Assembly (NCBI GenBank): GCA_015350385.1
Contig: WNKI01000001.1
Location: 6,922,128-6,981,855 of the forward strand
DNA from: Aculops lycopersici
Taxonomy: Eukaryota; Arthropoda; Arachnida; Trombidiformes; Eriophyidae
Direction: 5' to 3'
Length of the DNA: 59,728 nucleotides
Shown: one piece after another, positions 31,905 to 42,100 of the stretch
Position numbering within the stretch: position 1 is the stretch's first letter
Layout of the letters: every line of letters starts with the position of its first letter
Position numbers and translations under genes: made by a program
Notes under the pieces: model-generated
Told to the model about the DNA's origin: nothing
What the model saw: the letters and a program-made list of their open reading frames with translations, nothing else
Database searches by the model: none

Positions 31905-33300
31905 ATGAGCAAATTTTCCTTATTTTGTGCCTCACAGTTGATGATACCACGGAAATTGAAGTGAAAACAAAATAAAGCGCGTTCAATGCCGCATTAGTTG
32001 CTACGTTAAATTTTTGAGCGAGCAAACTTTGTTATATCTCGGCCAAAGTTGCACATTTTATTGTTTTGGTTATAATATTAATGGGACAATAGTACCCGAC
32101 CTCCATCTGACAGGCACCATTTTTCGAGGCGGGGATTTTTTTGATAAGTTGTCCGACAACGAGTATTTCTATAGATTACTCAAAAACCAAGATATGATGG
32201 ATCACGTTCCATCATGGGCCGAGCTTAGGGTTGAGGTGAGCAAGTTAGTCAAAAGCCAGAGAAGATGTTACGAAAATGTGCACGAGATGTTAGATCACGA
32301 TATCCCCCTGTTGGACAGGAAATTGGCTGCCGTGAGAAATGACCACGCTTTTTCTACTTACAGAGTCGTAAAACCTACTAAGAATATGGAAATTATTGAG
32401 AACAAAGAGCCTACCAAGAAAGTTGAGCCCATCAAAAACATCGAAACTATCAGAAACATCGAACCCGCTAGAGATACTGGACTCACTGGTATTAACGAAC
32501 CTGCTAGAAATACCGTACCCGCTAGAAATACCGAACCCGCTAGAAATGCTGAATCTGTTAGAAACACCGAACCTGTTGGGGGTACCGAATTCGTTGGAAA
32601 TACCGAACCCGCCGACTTTGAGGGAACAGTCAAAAACAGGGGGCAAAAAAAGAAGAGTAAACCGTTCAAGAACAAAGAAACAATCAAGAAAGATGAACTC
32701 TTTAGAATTGATACAGACGAATTAGAGCATCTCAAAGCGCCACCCATGCCTTTGAGTCAGTATTTATCCATCAATAGACCGAGAACTATGATCAATATCC
32801 ATCATAGAGCGCTAAGCATGCATGATAAAGTTCAAAGGCGGAAACTTCTCGCTACTCGTGTCATTGATTCATTTGAAAGACTTAGGTTATCTTCGCGCAA
32901 TAGCTCAAACATTGGTTATAAATCAAAGCAATTCCAAAGCAGACCACCTCTGCCATCATCTAGAGGAACTTTTAACACTTGTAATGCTCCACAATTTCAT
33001 GTCAAGTGCAAAATCAGTGAAGATGAGATGAGAAGACGCACTGCCAAAACGTATCAGAAACTGCCTGAGGTGAAGGAGAAACAAAAGAAAGAATTAACTA
33101 AGATAATGAAGATCGAAAATTTTAAGAAACAGAAAGAGTATGCTAAAAAGCTCTTGGAAAATCGACGACATGGGAGGATTAATTATCCTTTAAGGACATC
33201 ATATGAAGATACCTCTATATTGAGCAGCCAGAATGATTCAATTAACAGCATGAGCGGACCAACGTCAGCCGACGCATACTGCTCAGATCCATTTTACTAA
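31905..33300 (+). CDS. Repeat-containing protein with ALMS-like C-terminus
   Basis: Not firmly recognised. The frame is open from 32014 to 33300 but has no ATG until 32194. An ATG at 31905 followed by a possible 58-nt intron (31961-32018, weak donor GTGAAA) joins in frame and would give about 446 residues, so the first 110 bases are tentative. The N-terminal part is globular-looking (LGQSCTFYCFGYN). Thirteen imperfect hexapeptides of the type N-T-E-P-A-R follow (32383-32616), then a basic linker. Near the end TYQKLPEVKEKQKKE with a following Lys/Glu helix and LLENRR resembles the ALMS motif of centrosome/cilium proteins (ALMS1, CEP295). That match is from memory and weak. A poly(A) signal at 33341 ends the transcript 64 bp before the next gene's ATG. 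Confidence 0.7.
32383..32616 (+). repeat. 18-bp tandem repeat, 13 imperfect units, coding hexapeptides
   Basis: Unit is close to AATACCGAACCCGCTAGA, in frame, coding N-T-E-P-A-R variants. Units near the centre (about 32509-32560) are nearly identical while outer units have diverged, the usual pattern of unequal exchange. Confidence 0.85.
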
Positions 33301-33340
33301 TGTCCTAACAAATCCTAGTTCCTAAACAAATCATTAATTG

Positions 33341-33346
33341 AATAAA
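33341..33346 (+). terminator. Poly(A) signal after the repeat-protein gene
   Basis: AATAAA 40 bases after the TAA stop at 33300 and 64 bases before the ATG of the next same-strand gene. Confidence 0.6.
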
Positions 33347-33409
33347 TCACGGGCAATTAGATCTATCGACTGGTCATGGTAGAAGAATCTGCCAATCACG
33401 ACGAACACT

Positions 33410-34000
33410 ATGAAAATAATCACAAACGATGAAATTCTTGACACAGTTAGAACATCATCATTATTTGATTTTGCGTTTGCAGTATTTGTCTGTAATCTAA
33501 CAAATTGTATGTATCGCTTTGTTCTGCACCTGACGACTTCCACATTTGAGCTGTTGGAATTGAATCATGGTATAGACTTATTCTGGCCGCTGACAACAGA
33601 TGATTTGAAGCCATTTGGTCAGCACTTATTTGGCAAATTTGAGATCGTCGCTAGGTTACTGGAAAATGTCTTGTTAGTTTTGACTGCTCTCTTGTCAGTG
33701 AGATGGGCCCTCAATTTAGACTCTATGGGTCTCATAACGAGTTCAGTTGTATTTCTTATACACATCATCATTCTTGTTATCGGCTTCTCTTGTTTCACAG
33801 GTAAGTATAGAATAGTGCGATTAATCTTTATATCAGTGATGAAAACTAACATCGAGACAATCTCAATTTCTCCAATTCACAACGCAGAAAAGAGGCCAGC
33901 CATTTTAACACTAGAGTTTTTTCTTTGGTTTTGCTGTCTCACAATTGAGATTTTATCATGCATACTAATGATTGTTTTAGTAATAAAGTCTCACAATTAA
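33410..34000 (+). CDS. Small four-pass membrane protein, possibly TMEM107-like
   Basis: A 196-codon frame with four hydrophobic segments, coded at about 33455-33520, 33645-33710, 33720-33800 and 33905-33990. The order of segments, a first loop containing a PLT motif followed by acidic residues, and a last helix ending in a short Lys-containing tail recall TMEM107, a ciliary transition-zone protein of about 140 residues. That identification is tentative. CAG/GTAAGT at 33800/33801 and a pyrimidine-rich acceptor ending at 33887 bound an 87-nt segment that is in frame and stop-free. Spliced, the protein loses 29 residues and fits a four-pass protein better. A second strong acceptor-like TTTGCAG ends at 33482 just before ATG 33509, so translation may begin at 33509. 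The stop is 23 bp from the stop of the convergent neighbour. Confidence 0.7.
   Translation: MKIITNDEILDTVRTSSLFDFAFAVFVCNLTNCMYRFVLHLTTSTFELLELNHGIDLFWPLTTDDLKPFGQHLFGKFEIVARLLENVLLVLTALLSVRWALNLDSMGLITSSVVFLIHIIILVIGFSCFTGKYRIVRLIFISVMKTNIETISISPIHNAEKRPAILTLEFFLWFCCLTIEILSCILMIVLVIKSHN
33982..33987 (+). terminator. Poly(A) signal inside the coding end of the membrane protein
   Basis: AATAAA within the last six codons, 11 bases before the TAA at 33998-34000. Usual cleavage distances would place the mRNA end about 0-20 bases past the stop. Confidence 0.5.
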
Positions 34001-34023
34001 ACTATCTTCAATATTGGAAGTTT

Positions 34024-35799
34024 TCACTCTTTGAACATCATCGGTGGTGGCCGACCAAAGACCTTGGCCAACTGCACTCGTTGCTGTTGCTCATCAGGTG
34101 TCAGCTCATCATAATCAAAGAAGTCATCCTCGTCCATTTTTTCGAGTTGATCATTGAACTTGGCAAAGTCTGCATCGGACCAGCTCAAAATCTTAGGAGG
34201 GAATGTCAACAGGTTGTCAAAGTTGAAGTAAAAGTGGTTACAAATTCTAGCTGCTAGTGTCATGACAATAAAGAAGATCCATTCGAAGCATAACATAATC
34301 GCCCAAACAGTCAAGGTGGTGGCGACCGACAACAAGGGGTCGAAAGCCACAGCTCCGTCCTTTTCGCTAATGCCCTCCACTCGTTCAATCTCTGGCTTGT
34401 TTTGACCTTCATCGATAACTTGCTTTAAAATATCGAAAGCTTCCTCGTCTGAGATTGGAATTTCAATTATGTCATTCTTCTCTAGAATTGTCTGACGATT
34501 ACGCGCATTGACTCCAGTCAAGAGCTTGCTCATTGCCTTGGACTTAGAGTAATCTTCGCCTATTCCTAGAGTTTGCTTCTGTGAATCGGACTTGTTCCAC
34601 ATGGCCAAACTCTTGGCGAATAAACTTCTTTTCGAAGCACCAGTCCTCACCTGTCTCATTATGTCAGCCTTGGCCATCTTCCTATAGGCCGACTTCATCA
34701 ACTTTTGCGCATGACTACGAGTTGATCTACTTAGCGGGATCATCTTTTCTAAACTCTCCATATCCAACTCATCAAATTTATCATCATAAACCATGGTCTC
34801 AATGGCCGAGACCTTATCCGCGCACGTGTCGATGGTAACCTCCTCGCCCTTGATTGTTTTGGTTGCAATGTGCAACATGGGCTCACAAACTTGAGCTGCA
34901 ATAACCCAATCCCTAACAGATGGCTCCTCGCTGATTGTTTGGTCGAGCTCATCGTCGGTGGCGGAATAGCCATTGTTGGCCAACTTTGCGATTGATAGCA
35001 CACTTCCGGCGTAATATCTGTGCAACTGGTGGCACATGGTTGCTGGCTTAAAGAAGATGCTTAGTCTATCCTTTGAAATAATTGTTTCTCTCAGTTTACT
35101 ATTCTTGCAATCTTCTCTTTCAAAAGTCAAAACATCTTCTGGTCTTGTCAATTTTGTCAAAGCCTCGCGATACTCGTTCAAGATAACTTCAACTTGATCT
35201 CTTGGTTTAACGTTCATTGACGATGGTTCGTCTGGTTGTGATTCGATAATTGCAATGTTCGATTTAATGCTCGGCTCTTCCTGGTAAACCTTATCTCTAG
35301 CTTCCTCAAAGGTTTTGCTAATTGCACTCAACTCCTCGCGAGCAAAATTCAAATTCTTCAACAGGTTTTTCTTGCAAATATGCGCTACCTGAATGGCATA
35401 TCTTTCGAAAAACTTTTGGGTCAGTGTCATTTTAATCAAAATAAGTCTTGGACTAAAGTGTTTCTTGTGATAAGCGACCAAATCGTCAATCTTCTCGAGA
35501 TCACAGACAGAGTCGGTAGTAATCAAGGCCTCCAACTCAAGGATGGCCTCGCGATCTCGATAACAGTATTTGAGCTTGCTATCGTGTTTTAATTGACTTT
35601 CCTTGAGCTTCTTGAAAGAATCAATGAATTGTTTGAACTCTTTCACACTCTCGAAGTCCAACCCTTTAGCGCAAGATTCAATAACGAAGCTCGCTGGTCT
35701 TTCGCCCAAGTTACCGCAATCCACTGCGCGTAGGCAGTTGGCCACGAGCACAAGCAAGAGCAAGACGTCCACCTGTTGGAATGCCCCCTTGACAGACAT
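34024..35799 (-). CDS. Unrecognised secretory-pathway protein with C-terminal membrane segment
   Basis: I do not recognise this protein. From ATG 35799 it codes 591 residues starting with a clear signal peptide (a VLLLLVLVAN core ending near AVDCG). The frame extends to ATG 35856, but the extra 19 residues would bury the signal. The mature part is charged and helical with scattered Cys (about a dozen). A long hydrophobic stretch near residues 490-520 (LTVWAIMLCFEWIFFIVMTLA) is the likely membrane anchor. A short, very acidic cytosolic tail follows (MDEDDFFDYDELTPDE) with a closing GRPPPMMF. Topology would be type I. No enzyme motif or known domain is visible. Possibly lineage-specific. Confidence 0.88.
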   Translation of the reverse strand: MSVKGAFQQVDVLLLLVLVANCLRAVDCGNLGERPASFVIESCAKGLDFESVKEFKQFIDSFKKLKESQLKHDSKLKYCYRDREAILELEALITTDSVCDLEKIDDLVAYHKKHFSPRLILIKMTLTQKFFERYAIQVAHICKKNLLKNLNFAREELSAISKTFEEARDKVYQEEPSIKSNIAIIESQPDEPSSMNVKPRDQVEVILNEYREALTKLTRPEDVLTFEREDCKNSKLRETIISKDRLSIFFKPATMCHQLHRYYAGSVLSIAKLANNGYSATDDELDQTISEEPSVRDWVIAAQVCEPMLHIATKTIKGEEVTIDTCADKVSAIETMVYDDKFDELDMESLEKMIPLSRSTRSHAQKLMKSAYRKMAKADIMRQVRTGASKRSLFAKSLAMWNKSDSQKQTLGIGEDYSKSKAMSKLLTGVNARNRQTILEKNDIIEIPISDEEAFDILKQVIDEGQNKPEIERVEGISEKDGAVAFDPLLSVATTLTVWAIMLCFEWIFFIVMTLAARICNHFYFNFDNLLTFPPKILSWSDADFAKFNDQLEKMDEDDFFDYDELTPDEQQQRVQLAKVFGRPPPMMFKE

Positions 35800-36167
35800 G
35801 GTTTCTGACTCGGGATAAGACACAATGTTTACAAAATAATTTGGTGCAGAGTTCAAAGGAGCGATTTTGGCATTCTAAAGAGTGGTTAGCTATCGCGAGA
35901 GAACTCAGATGTTAGCGAGAGCGAGGTTGAGGGATATCTATATTTAGAGAGACTTTTGAGCGGAACAGACTAAAAGTCTAGGTAGTAGCGGTTGGTTCAT
36001 GGTTACATTCAAAACGTAAGTCCACGAACATTAATGTTTTTATTTTCACTAGTATCTGAGCAGCGACGCTTGACATTGAGAAGCATGATGAAAGCGATTA
36101 CCCTGCCATGATATAACGGTACTTTTATGCAGAATGAGGTTTCAGATCGGGAGGGTTTTTGAGCTAT
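35800..36167. other. Intergenic region between two minus-strand genes
   Basis: 368 bp holding the promoter of the unrecognised membrane protein and the 3' end of HAT1. TTTATT at 36039-36044 reads AATAAA on the minus strand, about 125 bases after the HAT1 stop, and is a plausible HAT1 poly(A) signal. Nothing else was seen. Confidence 0.45.
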
Positions 36168-37703
36168 CTATCCAATTGTGCAGTTTTTTCGCCACTTGTT
36201 GAGCTTCTCAATTGTATGCTTATATTGTTTCAGGAGTTCTTGGTAGTTCTCCTCTAATGAAGCGGCGACAAGCTTATGATTGTCACGTTTAGATTTCATT
36301 TCTTCTGGTAATTCTATGCCTCGCTTCTCGACTCTATTACAGTCGAGCTTGAGCTTTTGAAATGGTATATTGAGTCGGTTTTTGATCTCAAGTCTATAGT
36401 CTCTGAATGCATCTAAATCGTCGTCATCGATGCTCTTAAGTTTCAATATTTCATAAACTTTACGCGCTTGACGCTGGCATAACTTCAATTTCTGTTGAGC
36501 CTCTTTGGCAATATCCTCTGTCCAACCCTTTTTCAAGTTTTCCGGGTGGAAAGCGTCAAGCTCGAGACAGTTCTTGCAGTCAAGCAGATCACGCATCGTT
36601 ATGAACTCTTCATCTGGATCCTCTACAGTGAGATCCAATATGGCAGGCTGCTTTTTATAGTAGTCATAAATTGACTGTAATAATATAGTGCCGAGACCGT
36701 TGCGGCGATAGGGAGGTAGTAACATCATCTGAGCTATACGTGGCCTTGACTTATCTGGGTAAGCAAAGTACCTAAAAACGGTGGCGTAACCTACAAAAAA
36801 GAACTTGTCCTCACTACTGATTGAGGTCGCATCAGGGTCCTCGCTTGTTGTTGGATTGTACTTCTCGAACATCAGGAAGAAGTCCCATTTAGGCAACGAG
36901 TAATCAATCATTAAGGCGGACTCGATGAACCACATAATAAGTGACTGCATACGACTCTGGAATTGGGCGAATCCTTTGGTGTTGGCATTAGCATGAAGTA
37001 TTTGAAATCTCTTTGTCGTTGGTGGCTGGGAGTTCGCGCTACCGTTCTGTTCAAACGCTTGTAATCCGCCACTAGATTCGCCATTTTTTGGTCGACCATT
37101 CGTCATTTCCTCGCCGGCCATTTGCATTTGCTCGATCATAGCTCTGGAGGTCATTTTTGGTTTCTTGTATTCCATCTCAAATTCATGGAGCAAATCTCCG
37201 GGTGGTCTGAATTCTTCCTCTTCTCTACTTTCAACCTCCCTGATAAACTGATTAAGATCTTGAGTGTATTCGACACCCTCTAGAACAGGGCTTAAGTGTG
37301 ACATCACATCATCAGGCTCAATGCCGTCCTTAGCTTTGCTGAGCTTATCCTCGTAATCAAAATTTACATATCTCTTGAGACGACTTGCCGAGTAAAAAAA
37401 TCTGATGACAGGCTTCTTGTAGCCGAAAATGCGTTCGGTTTCGGGGAAGAACTGATGCACCCAATCTGGATGGAATGTGCCCTTTCTTATGTCCTCCTCT
37501 ATCTCCTTCCTATCATGAATCAGCTTGAAGTATACAGCAAAGTTGGCATCATAAGTATACTGTGAGAAGTCTCTGCCGAGAGCTGCGATTTCAGCCTCTC
37601 GTCTCGAAAGAGGTTCTTCATCATAGGTTTCTCCATCAACCATATTACTGTTTGTGTTATCCTCAGAGTCGCTCATGTTTTTGCTGTCAATATTCTGAAC
37701 CAT
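36168..37703 (-). CDS. HAT1: Histone acetyltransferase type B catalytic subunit HAT1
   Basis: Acetylates Lys5 and Lys12 of newly made histone H4, together with an RbAp46-type partner, in cytosol and nucleus before chromatin assembly. Intronless, 511 residues (human about 420). HAT1 N-terminal domain at about 40-180 (FHPDWVHQFF and RIFGYK segments). The GNAT core has MWFIESALMIDYSLPKW, YPDKSRPRIAQMMLLPPYRR and the acetyl-CoA loop RRNGLG near 333. The catalytic Glu is in LTVEDPDEEF near 358. A Ser/Gly/Asn-rich linker of about 60 residues between the N-domain and GNAT core accounts for part of the extra length. Divergent from EXOSC8 across 455 bp. Confidence 0.94.
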   Translation of the reverse strand: MVQNIDSKNMSDSEDNTNSNMVDGETYDEEPLSRREAEIAALGRDFSQYTYDANFAVYFKLIHDRKEIEEDIRKGTFHPDWVHQFFPETERIFGYKKPVIRFFYSASRLKRYVNFDYEDKLSKAKDGIEPDDVMSHLSPVLEGVEYTQDLNQFIREVESREEEEFRPPGDLLHEFEMEYKKPKMTSRAMIEQMQMAGEEMTNGRPKNGESSGGLQAFEQNGSANSQPPTTKRFQILHANANTKGFAQFQSRMQSLIMWFIESALMIDYSLPKWDFFLMFEKYNPTTSEDPDATSISSEDKFFFVGYATVFRYFAYPDKSRPRIAQMMLLPPYRRNGLGTILLQSIYDYYKKQPAILDLTVEDPDEEFITMRDLLDCKNCLELDAFHPENLKKGWTEDIAKEAQQKLKLCQRQARKVYEILKLKSIDDDDLDAFRDYRLEIKNRLNIPFQKLKLDCNRVEKRGIELPEEMKSKRDNHKLVAASLEENYQELLKQYKHTIEKLNKWRKNCTIG

Positions 37704-38158
37704 TTATTCAAATAGGAGTAGGAATATTATAAAATTTCAACAAATTGATGTTGGCTATCAAATAGACAGGATGATGTAATATCAATTTGAATCGTTTCTT
37801 GTTCGTTCACAGAGAAGAAGGATGCGTCAAGCTATCAAATAAGATTGATTCGATCGAATGAAGTATGTAGGCCGCCTCCTCGGAGTTCTCTGCAGTATTT
37901 GTACGTGCTCTCCACAACAAAGGAGCGATAAGGGCGCGTTAAATTTTCGGCTCGCGCAAGGCTGAAAGCTATTGCAGCATGTTTAGCGCATTGGCCATAA
38001 CAGCTCGTTGCTTGTTGTTACTTTCCTCAGCGATGCATCATTGATGGTTTCAGCAACCATGTGGCTGCGGCACTTTGTTTTGATCTCATCCTAATCGAGT
38101 TACTTTCATGTGTTGAATCATTTGTTTTTCCTTAAAACGCTAACTATATAGATCAAGA
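37704..38158. other. Divergent promoter region between HAT1 and EXOSC8
   Basis: 455 bp between two genes transcribed away from each other. A branch-like GCTAAC and TATAG ending at 38151, seven bases before the EXOSC8 ATG, look like a 3' splice site. No other structure recognised. Confidence 0.45.
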
Positions 38159-38962
38159 ATGGCTGAGGAGTTTAGAGTTCTAAGGCCCTATGAGTATCAC
38201 TCTCAACTTATAGCCAAAGGAAAAAGAGCCGATGGACGTGAATTGGAACAGTTCAGAGATATCAAACTGGAGATAGATGCAATCAGAACGGCGGATTCCT
38301 CATCACTTGTCAAACTCGGCAACACCAGCCTAGTATGTGGTTGCACAGTACAGAAATCGAAGTTTACAGAAAATGTCGAGAATGATGAAGAGATTAAAAT
38401 CAAAATTGAATTACCACCTGTTTGCTCGAGTCCTTATGGAAAACGAACCCAGAATACTGCGCAACTGTTGACAAAAACACTTAAAGACATCCTGAATGAC
38501 ATGAGGTGCATAGATAAGAGTAGCCTGCATATCGAGGATTCCGAGGACACATTCTGGTCTGTGAATGTTGAAGTTATCTGTCTCAACTATGATGGTTGTT
38601 TGTTAGACACTGCAATCATAGCAGTCCTGTCGGCTCTCAAGACACTTGAACTCAAATCGACGGATATGAGCGAGGACCGGAAAGTCAAGTTTAACACGAC
38701 TCCTGTCACATCATCTTTTGCTATAATTGGTGATGAAATAATCTGCGATCCAAATCTCGAGGAAGAATCGATAGCTCAATCAACATATTCGATCACTGTC
38801 GACAATAACCTGAACCAAAACTATCATATTGACAAAGTAGGAGGGAAGTCTATCTCAAGCGAGATTTTGTTCAAGTGTCTAGAAATTTGTAATCGGAGAG
38901 CTAAAGTCCTTCTGTCACTTCTAGATGGTTTAAACAAAGATAAAAAGATGGATGTGACATAA
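38159..38962 (+). CDS. EXOSC8: Exosome core subunit RRP43/EXOSC8
   Basis: One of six RNase PH-like subunits forming the ring of the RNA exosome, which degrades and trims RNA in nucleus and cytosol. The 267-residue intronless frame matches the family's usual length (276 in human). Near the N-terminus it has LRPYEYHSQLIAKGKRADGRE. LVKLGNTSLVCG follows at about 54-65 and ELPPVCSSPYGKR at about 87-99, then a C-terminal RNase PH half with TSFAIIGDEIICDPNLEEE. As in other animals the subunit lacks the phosphorolytic residues, so it is structural. Convergent with the BAZ2-like gene, 161 bp between stops. Confidence 0.94.
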   Translation: MAEEFRVLRPYEYHSQLIAKGKRADGRELEQFRDIKLEIDAIRTADSSSLVKLGNTSLVCGCTVQKSKFTENVENDEEIKIKIELPPVCSSPYGKRTQNTAQLLTKTLKDILNDMRCIDKSSLHIEDSEDTFWSVNVEVICLNYDGCLLDTAIIAVLSALKTLELKSTDMSEDRKVKFNTTPVTSSFAIIGDEIICDPNLEEESIAQSTYSITVDNNLNQNYHIDKVGGKSISSEILFKCLEICNRRAKVLLSLLDGLNKDKKMDVT

Positions 38963-39038
38963 CAAATATTAAGAGTAATTGATGAATTTCTTTTTACTAA
39001 TGGGTGGATCATCCGGCCGAAGCGTGTATGCAATATAA

Positions 39039-39044
39039 TTTATT
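39039..39044 (-). terminator. Poly(A) signal of the BAZ2-like gene
   Basis: TTTATT on +, AATAAA on -, about 80 bases downstream of the minus-strand stop and about 77 bases past the EXOSC8 stop. Confidence 0.5.
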
Positions 39045-39123
39045 ACATAAGACCGCACTGTAAATGAACCGGTGCAGGAATTCGAGGTATTTCTAGTTAT
39101 CTATATACTGATGGTTTGATTGT

Positions 39124-42100
39124 TCATCTTTGGGCTATCTTGCTCTTAGAATTTTCAACCTTCTTCCTGGCAGCCGCTCTTGCTCTTAATCGTCTAGATC
39201 TAGCCGACCGGGAAGTTTTCTTGCGCTTTGATTTCTTAGCGGGCGCGACTGCAGCTTGCTGAATTGCTTTATCGTCTCCAGTATCATCATCGACTTCCTC
39301 ACCTTCCTCTTCCTCCTCTTCTTCTTCATCTTCCACACCCTCTCTGAGATCATCGGCACTGTCGTCGTCCGTGTGGGGTAATGGGGCTCCGTAGTTTTTG
39401 CCTGCCAATTGTCTATCGTAGCTAGTAATCTCGAAGTCTACTGTTGTATTCCGACAGGAGTTGCAAGCATATTGAAAGTGTTTGGTCAAGTGTTTGGAGA
39501 GAACCCTCTCGCGAGAGCCTCTCTCGTGTAAGACGGCTAATATTGATTTAAGTTGTTGAGCATCAGTTATTCTCCACCAGCCACATTGGAATTGAGGGTG
39601 AATTTTCCTAGACACTTCATATTGTTCAGCTTCTAGCTCTTCAATTTTCTTGGCAAGAGCCGGGCACAAGTCATGTCTCATCTCCCGAAGTTCCTCGTAA
39701 GTGAGCTCAGGTTTTTCTTCCTCTTGCTCCTCGGTCTTCTTAACAACATCTTCGGTTTCAACTGGTTCACTTTTATCGGGTCTCTTGCTGAAATCACAAG
39801 CTTGACGAGGTAAAATGTTGAACCAAGGAGTCATTGGTGGTGGTTGCGAGGGAACGCTTTCATCGCAAGCGCTATTGCCATCTACAGTGGCTTTTTCGTC
39901 GGTTATGGAGCCACCGTTTTCGATCGGTTGAGACTTGGGTGTCTCGTTGGTCGGTTGTTGTGGGTCATTATTGTTATCAACAGCCTCTTCCTCTTTGATA
40001 TTCAGGGGTTCATCCTCTTGGGTCTTGGTTTCGACATTCTCTTCTTTCATCTGAACGTCTTCATCATCATTCTCTTCTTTAACACCGTCTTTGTCTAGTT
40101 CGCTCTGTCCCTCTTGATCTTCTTCCTCACTGGCCTCGACCTTTTCCTCTGGAAGTTCTTCACCGGCAGCAGCAGCTGCGGCAACGATAGACTCTTTCTC
40201 AGCCAGCTCAAGCATAGCCTGCTCCTCTTTCTCATATTCGAGTAGCTCTTCATCTGTGAATTTGTTGTTCTCCATCTCTTCAGGCTCAGAAGACTCCATG
40301 CCCTCAACGAAAACTCCACCAACCTGTGGTAGAACCCAATAACGACGTCTATATCTATCTTGTCCGAGAGGGCTAGCTCGCATTGAATTGATCGCTCGAT
40401 CAAGTTTGTTGCTTGTCTTGTTATACTGTCTTGTCAGGTTTTCTATCTTTTTGCTGAGGTCTTCATTAGTCATTCCGGGCTCTAAATCATCGAGATCAAC
40501 TGAAATATTTGGTAGTACTGAGGTATCTGTTACGCTTTCTTTCTTGATCGGCGTCTCTGTGGTCGATGAACCGTTTGTGAGATTTGCTTTTGAGTTCGTT
40601 TCCTCATCTTCATTCATCTTACTGTCATCATTCTTCTCGTCACCTTTCACCGATCCACCATTCATTTGTGCCATGGCTGCTTCTTTAGCGCGCTCAGCAG
40701 CCTCTTCGCGGGCCTCTCTTTTGGTCTTGATAACACGGTATTTTCGTAACTCATTTTCTAATACCCATTTATCTTTCCGTAGTTTAGCCACATTTTCGAT
40801 AGTATCTTCCATCTGCTTGGTCACAGCTTGACTACATAGTAGTTCGTTACACAGGAATGCAACCATCTCAGCTTTTTGTGTGGCGTTCAGTGAGAGGAAA
40901 TACTTTTGTTCAATTAGTTTGTATAGTCTAACTTCATGTTCCATCTCAGTCTTCGCGTTAAGCGTGAGCACTTGCAGGTAAAAGTGCAACAATTGGGATA
41001 AGCCTTCGTTAGTTCGTTCTAGATTCTCTATTTCTTTGGTTGAGCCGGTGTATGGAAAACGGGGATCTTTCACAGCTGTCATGCACAAATGGTGTACAAT
41101 TGAGATGAATTGATCCTCAGCCCAAGTGCTGAGATTCAACATTCCAAGTTGCAAGGTATTTAGATCAGGTATTTCTTTCTGCTCTAAGCCGATAGTTTCA
41201 CCGAAGTTGTATAAGAATTCATAGGACATCATCAAGTCTGCGAATGCTCTACCAGGTAACTTGAGGCCTGGGATTCGATTGAGTGTTGCAAGTGGTTTCT
41301 GATTTTTCAACATCATATCGTCAACAGGCTTACGGATCTCCTTTATCAGCTCAACTTCAAGACGCTTTTGGTTTATGCGTCTCTCGTTTTGCCTTTCCCT
41401 TTCGGCGATGATCTGGGTCATCGTCCGCTCGCGTTCTTCGTTTCTCTTATAAGCATCTAAATTTCTGACCATATTCATGTGCTGACGCCTTCTTTCTCGA
41501 TCGATATCGAGTAGGGCTTGACGATGTTGCGCCTTGCGTTGTCGCTCTATTTCTAGCCTTTGACGTTCCCGTTCTTGTTGTAAGCGAAGTTCTTGTTGGC
41601 GCTCGGCACGTTCTTGAGCTAAGCGTTGCTCTCGACGTTCTTGTTCTCGTCTCAACATATCATTCTTCCTATCCTGGGCAGCCTTTAGTTCGTGTGCACG
41701 TTTTTGTTGCGCTTCAAGGGCGGTGATCATTGCGACATAATTAAGATCCATAGTCGATGTCGTGGCCGATGTACTAGGCCCGGAAAGGGGAGGCCTACCT
41801 CGCTTTCGCTTCTGCTCTACATTAGAACCCATAATTGGTCCCGTTTGGTTCAACATTTGTTGAGGGCGTATGGCAATTGATGTGGAGTCATTGCCACCCA
41901 TGGGATTGAAACCCGGGAGCAGTTGTCGAGGTTTCTTTCGCCTCTGAAGGTCGGTGTTATTGAGACCGCCATGTTGTAAAGTATTCTGCAGTCCTTGAGC
42001 TTGTCGCATAGACAGCGGTACAGGTTCACTATTATTTAGAGATGAATGTGTCGATGATGTCTGGCTATTCGGTGGTGGTGTTGTCCTCGGTTGGCGTGAT

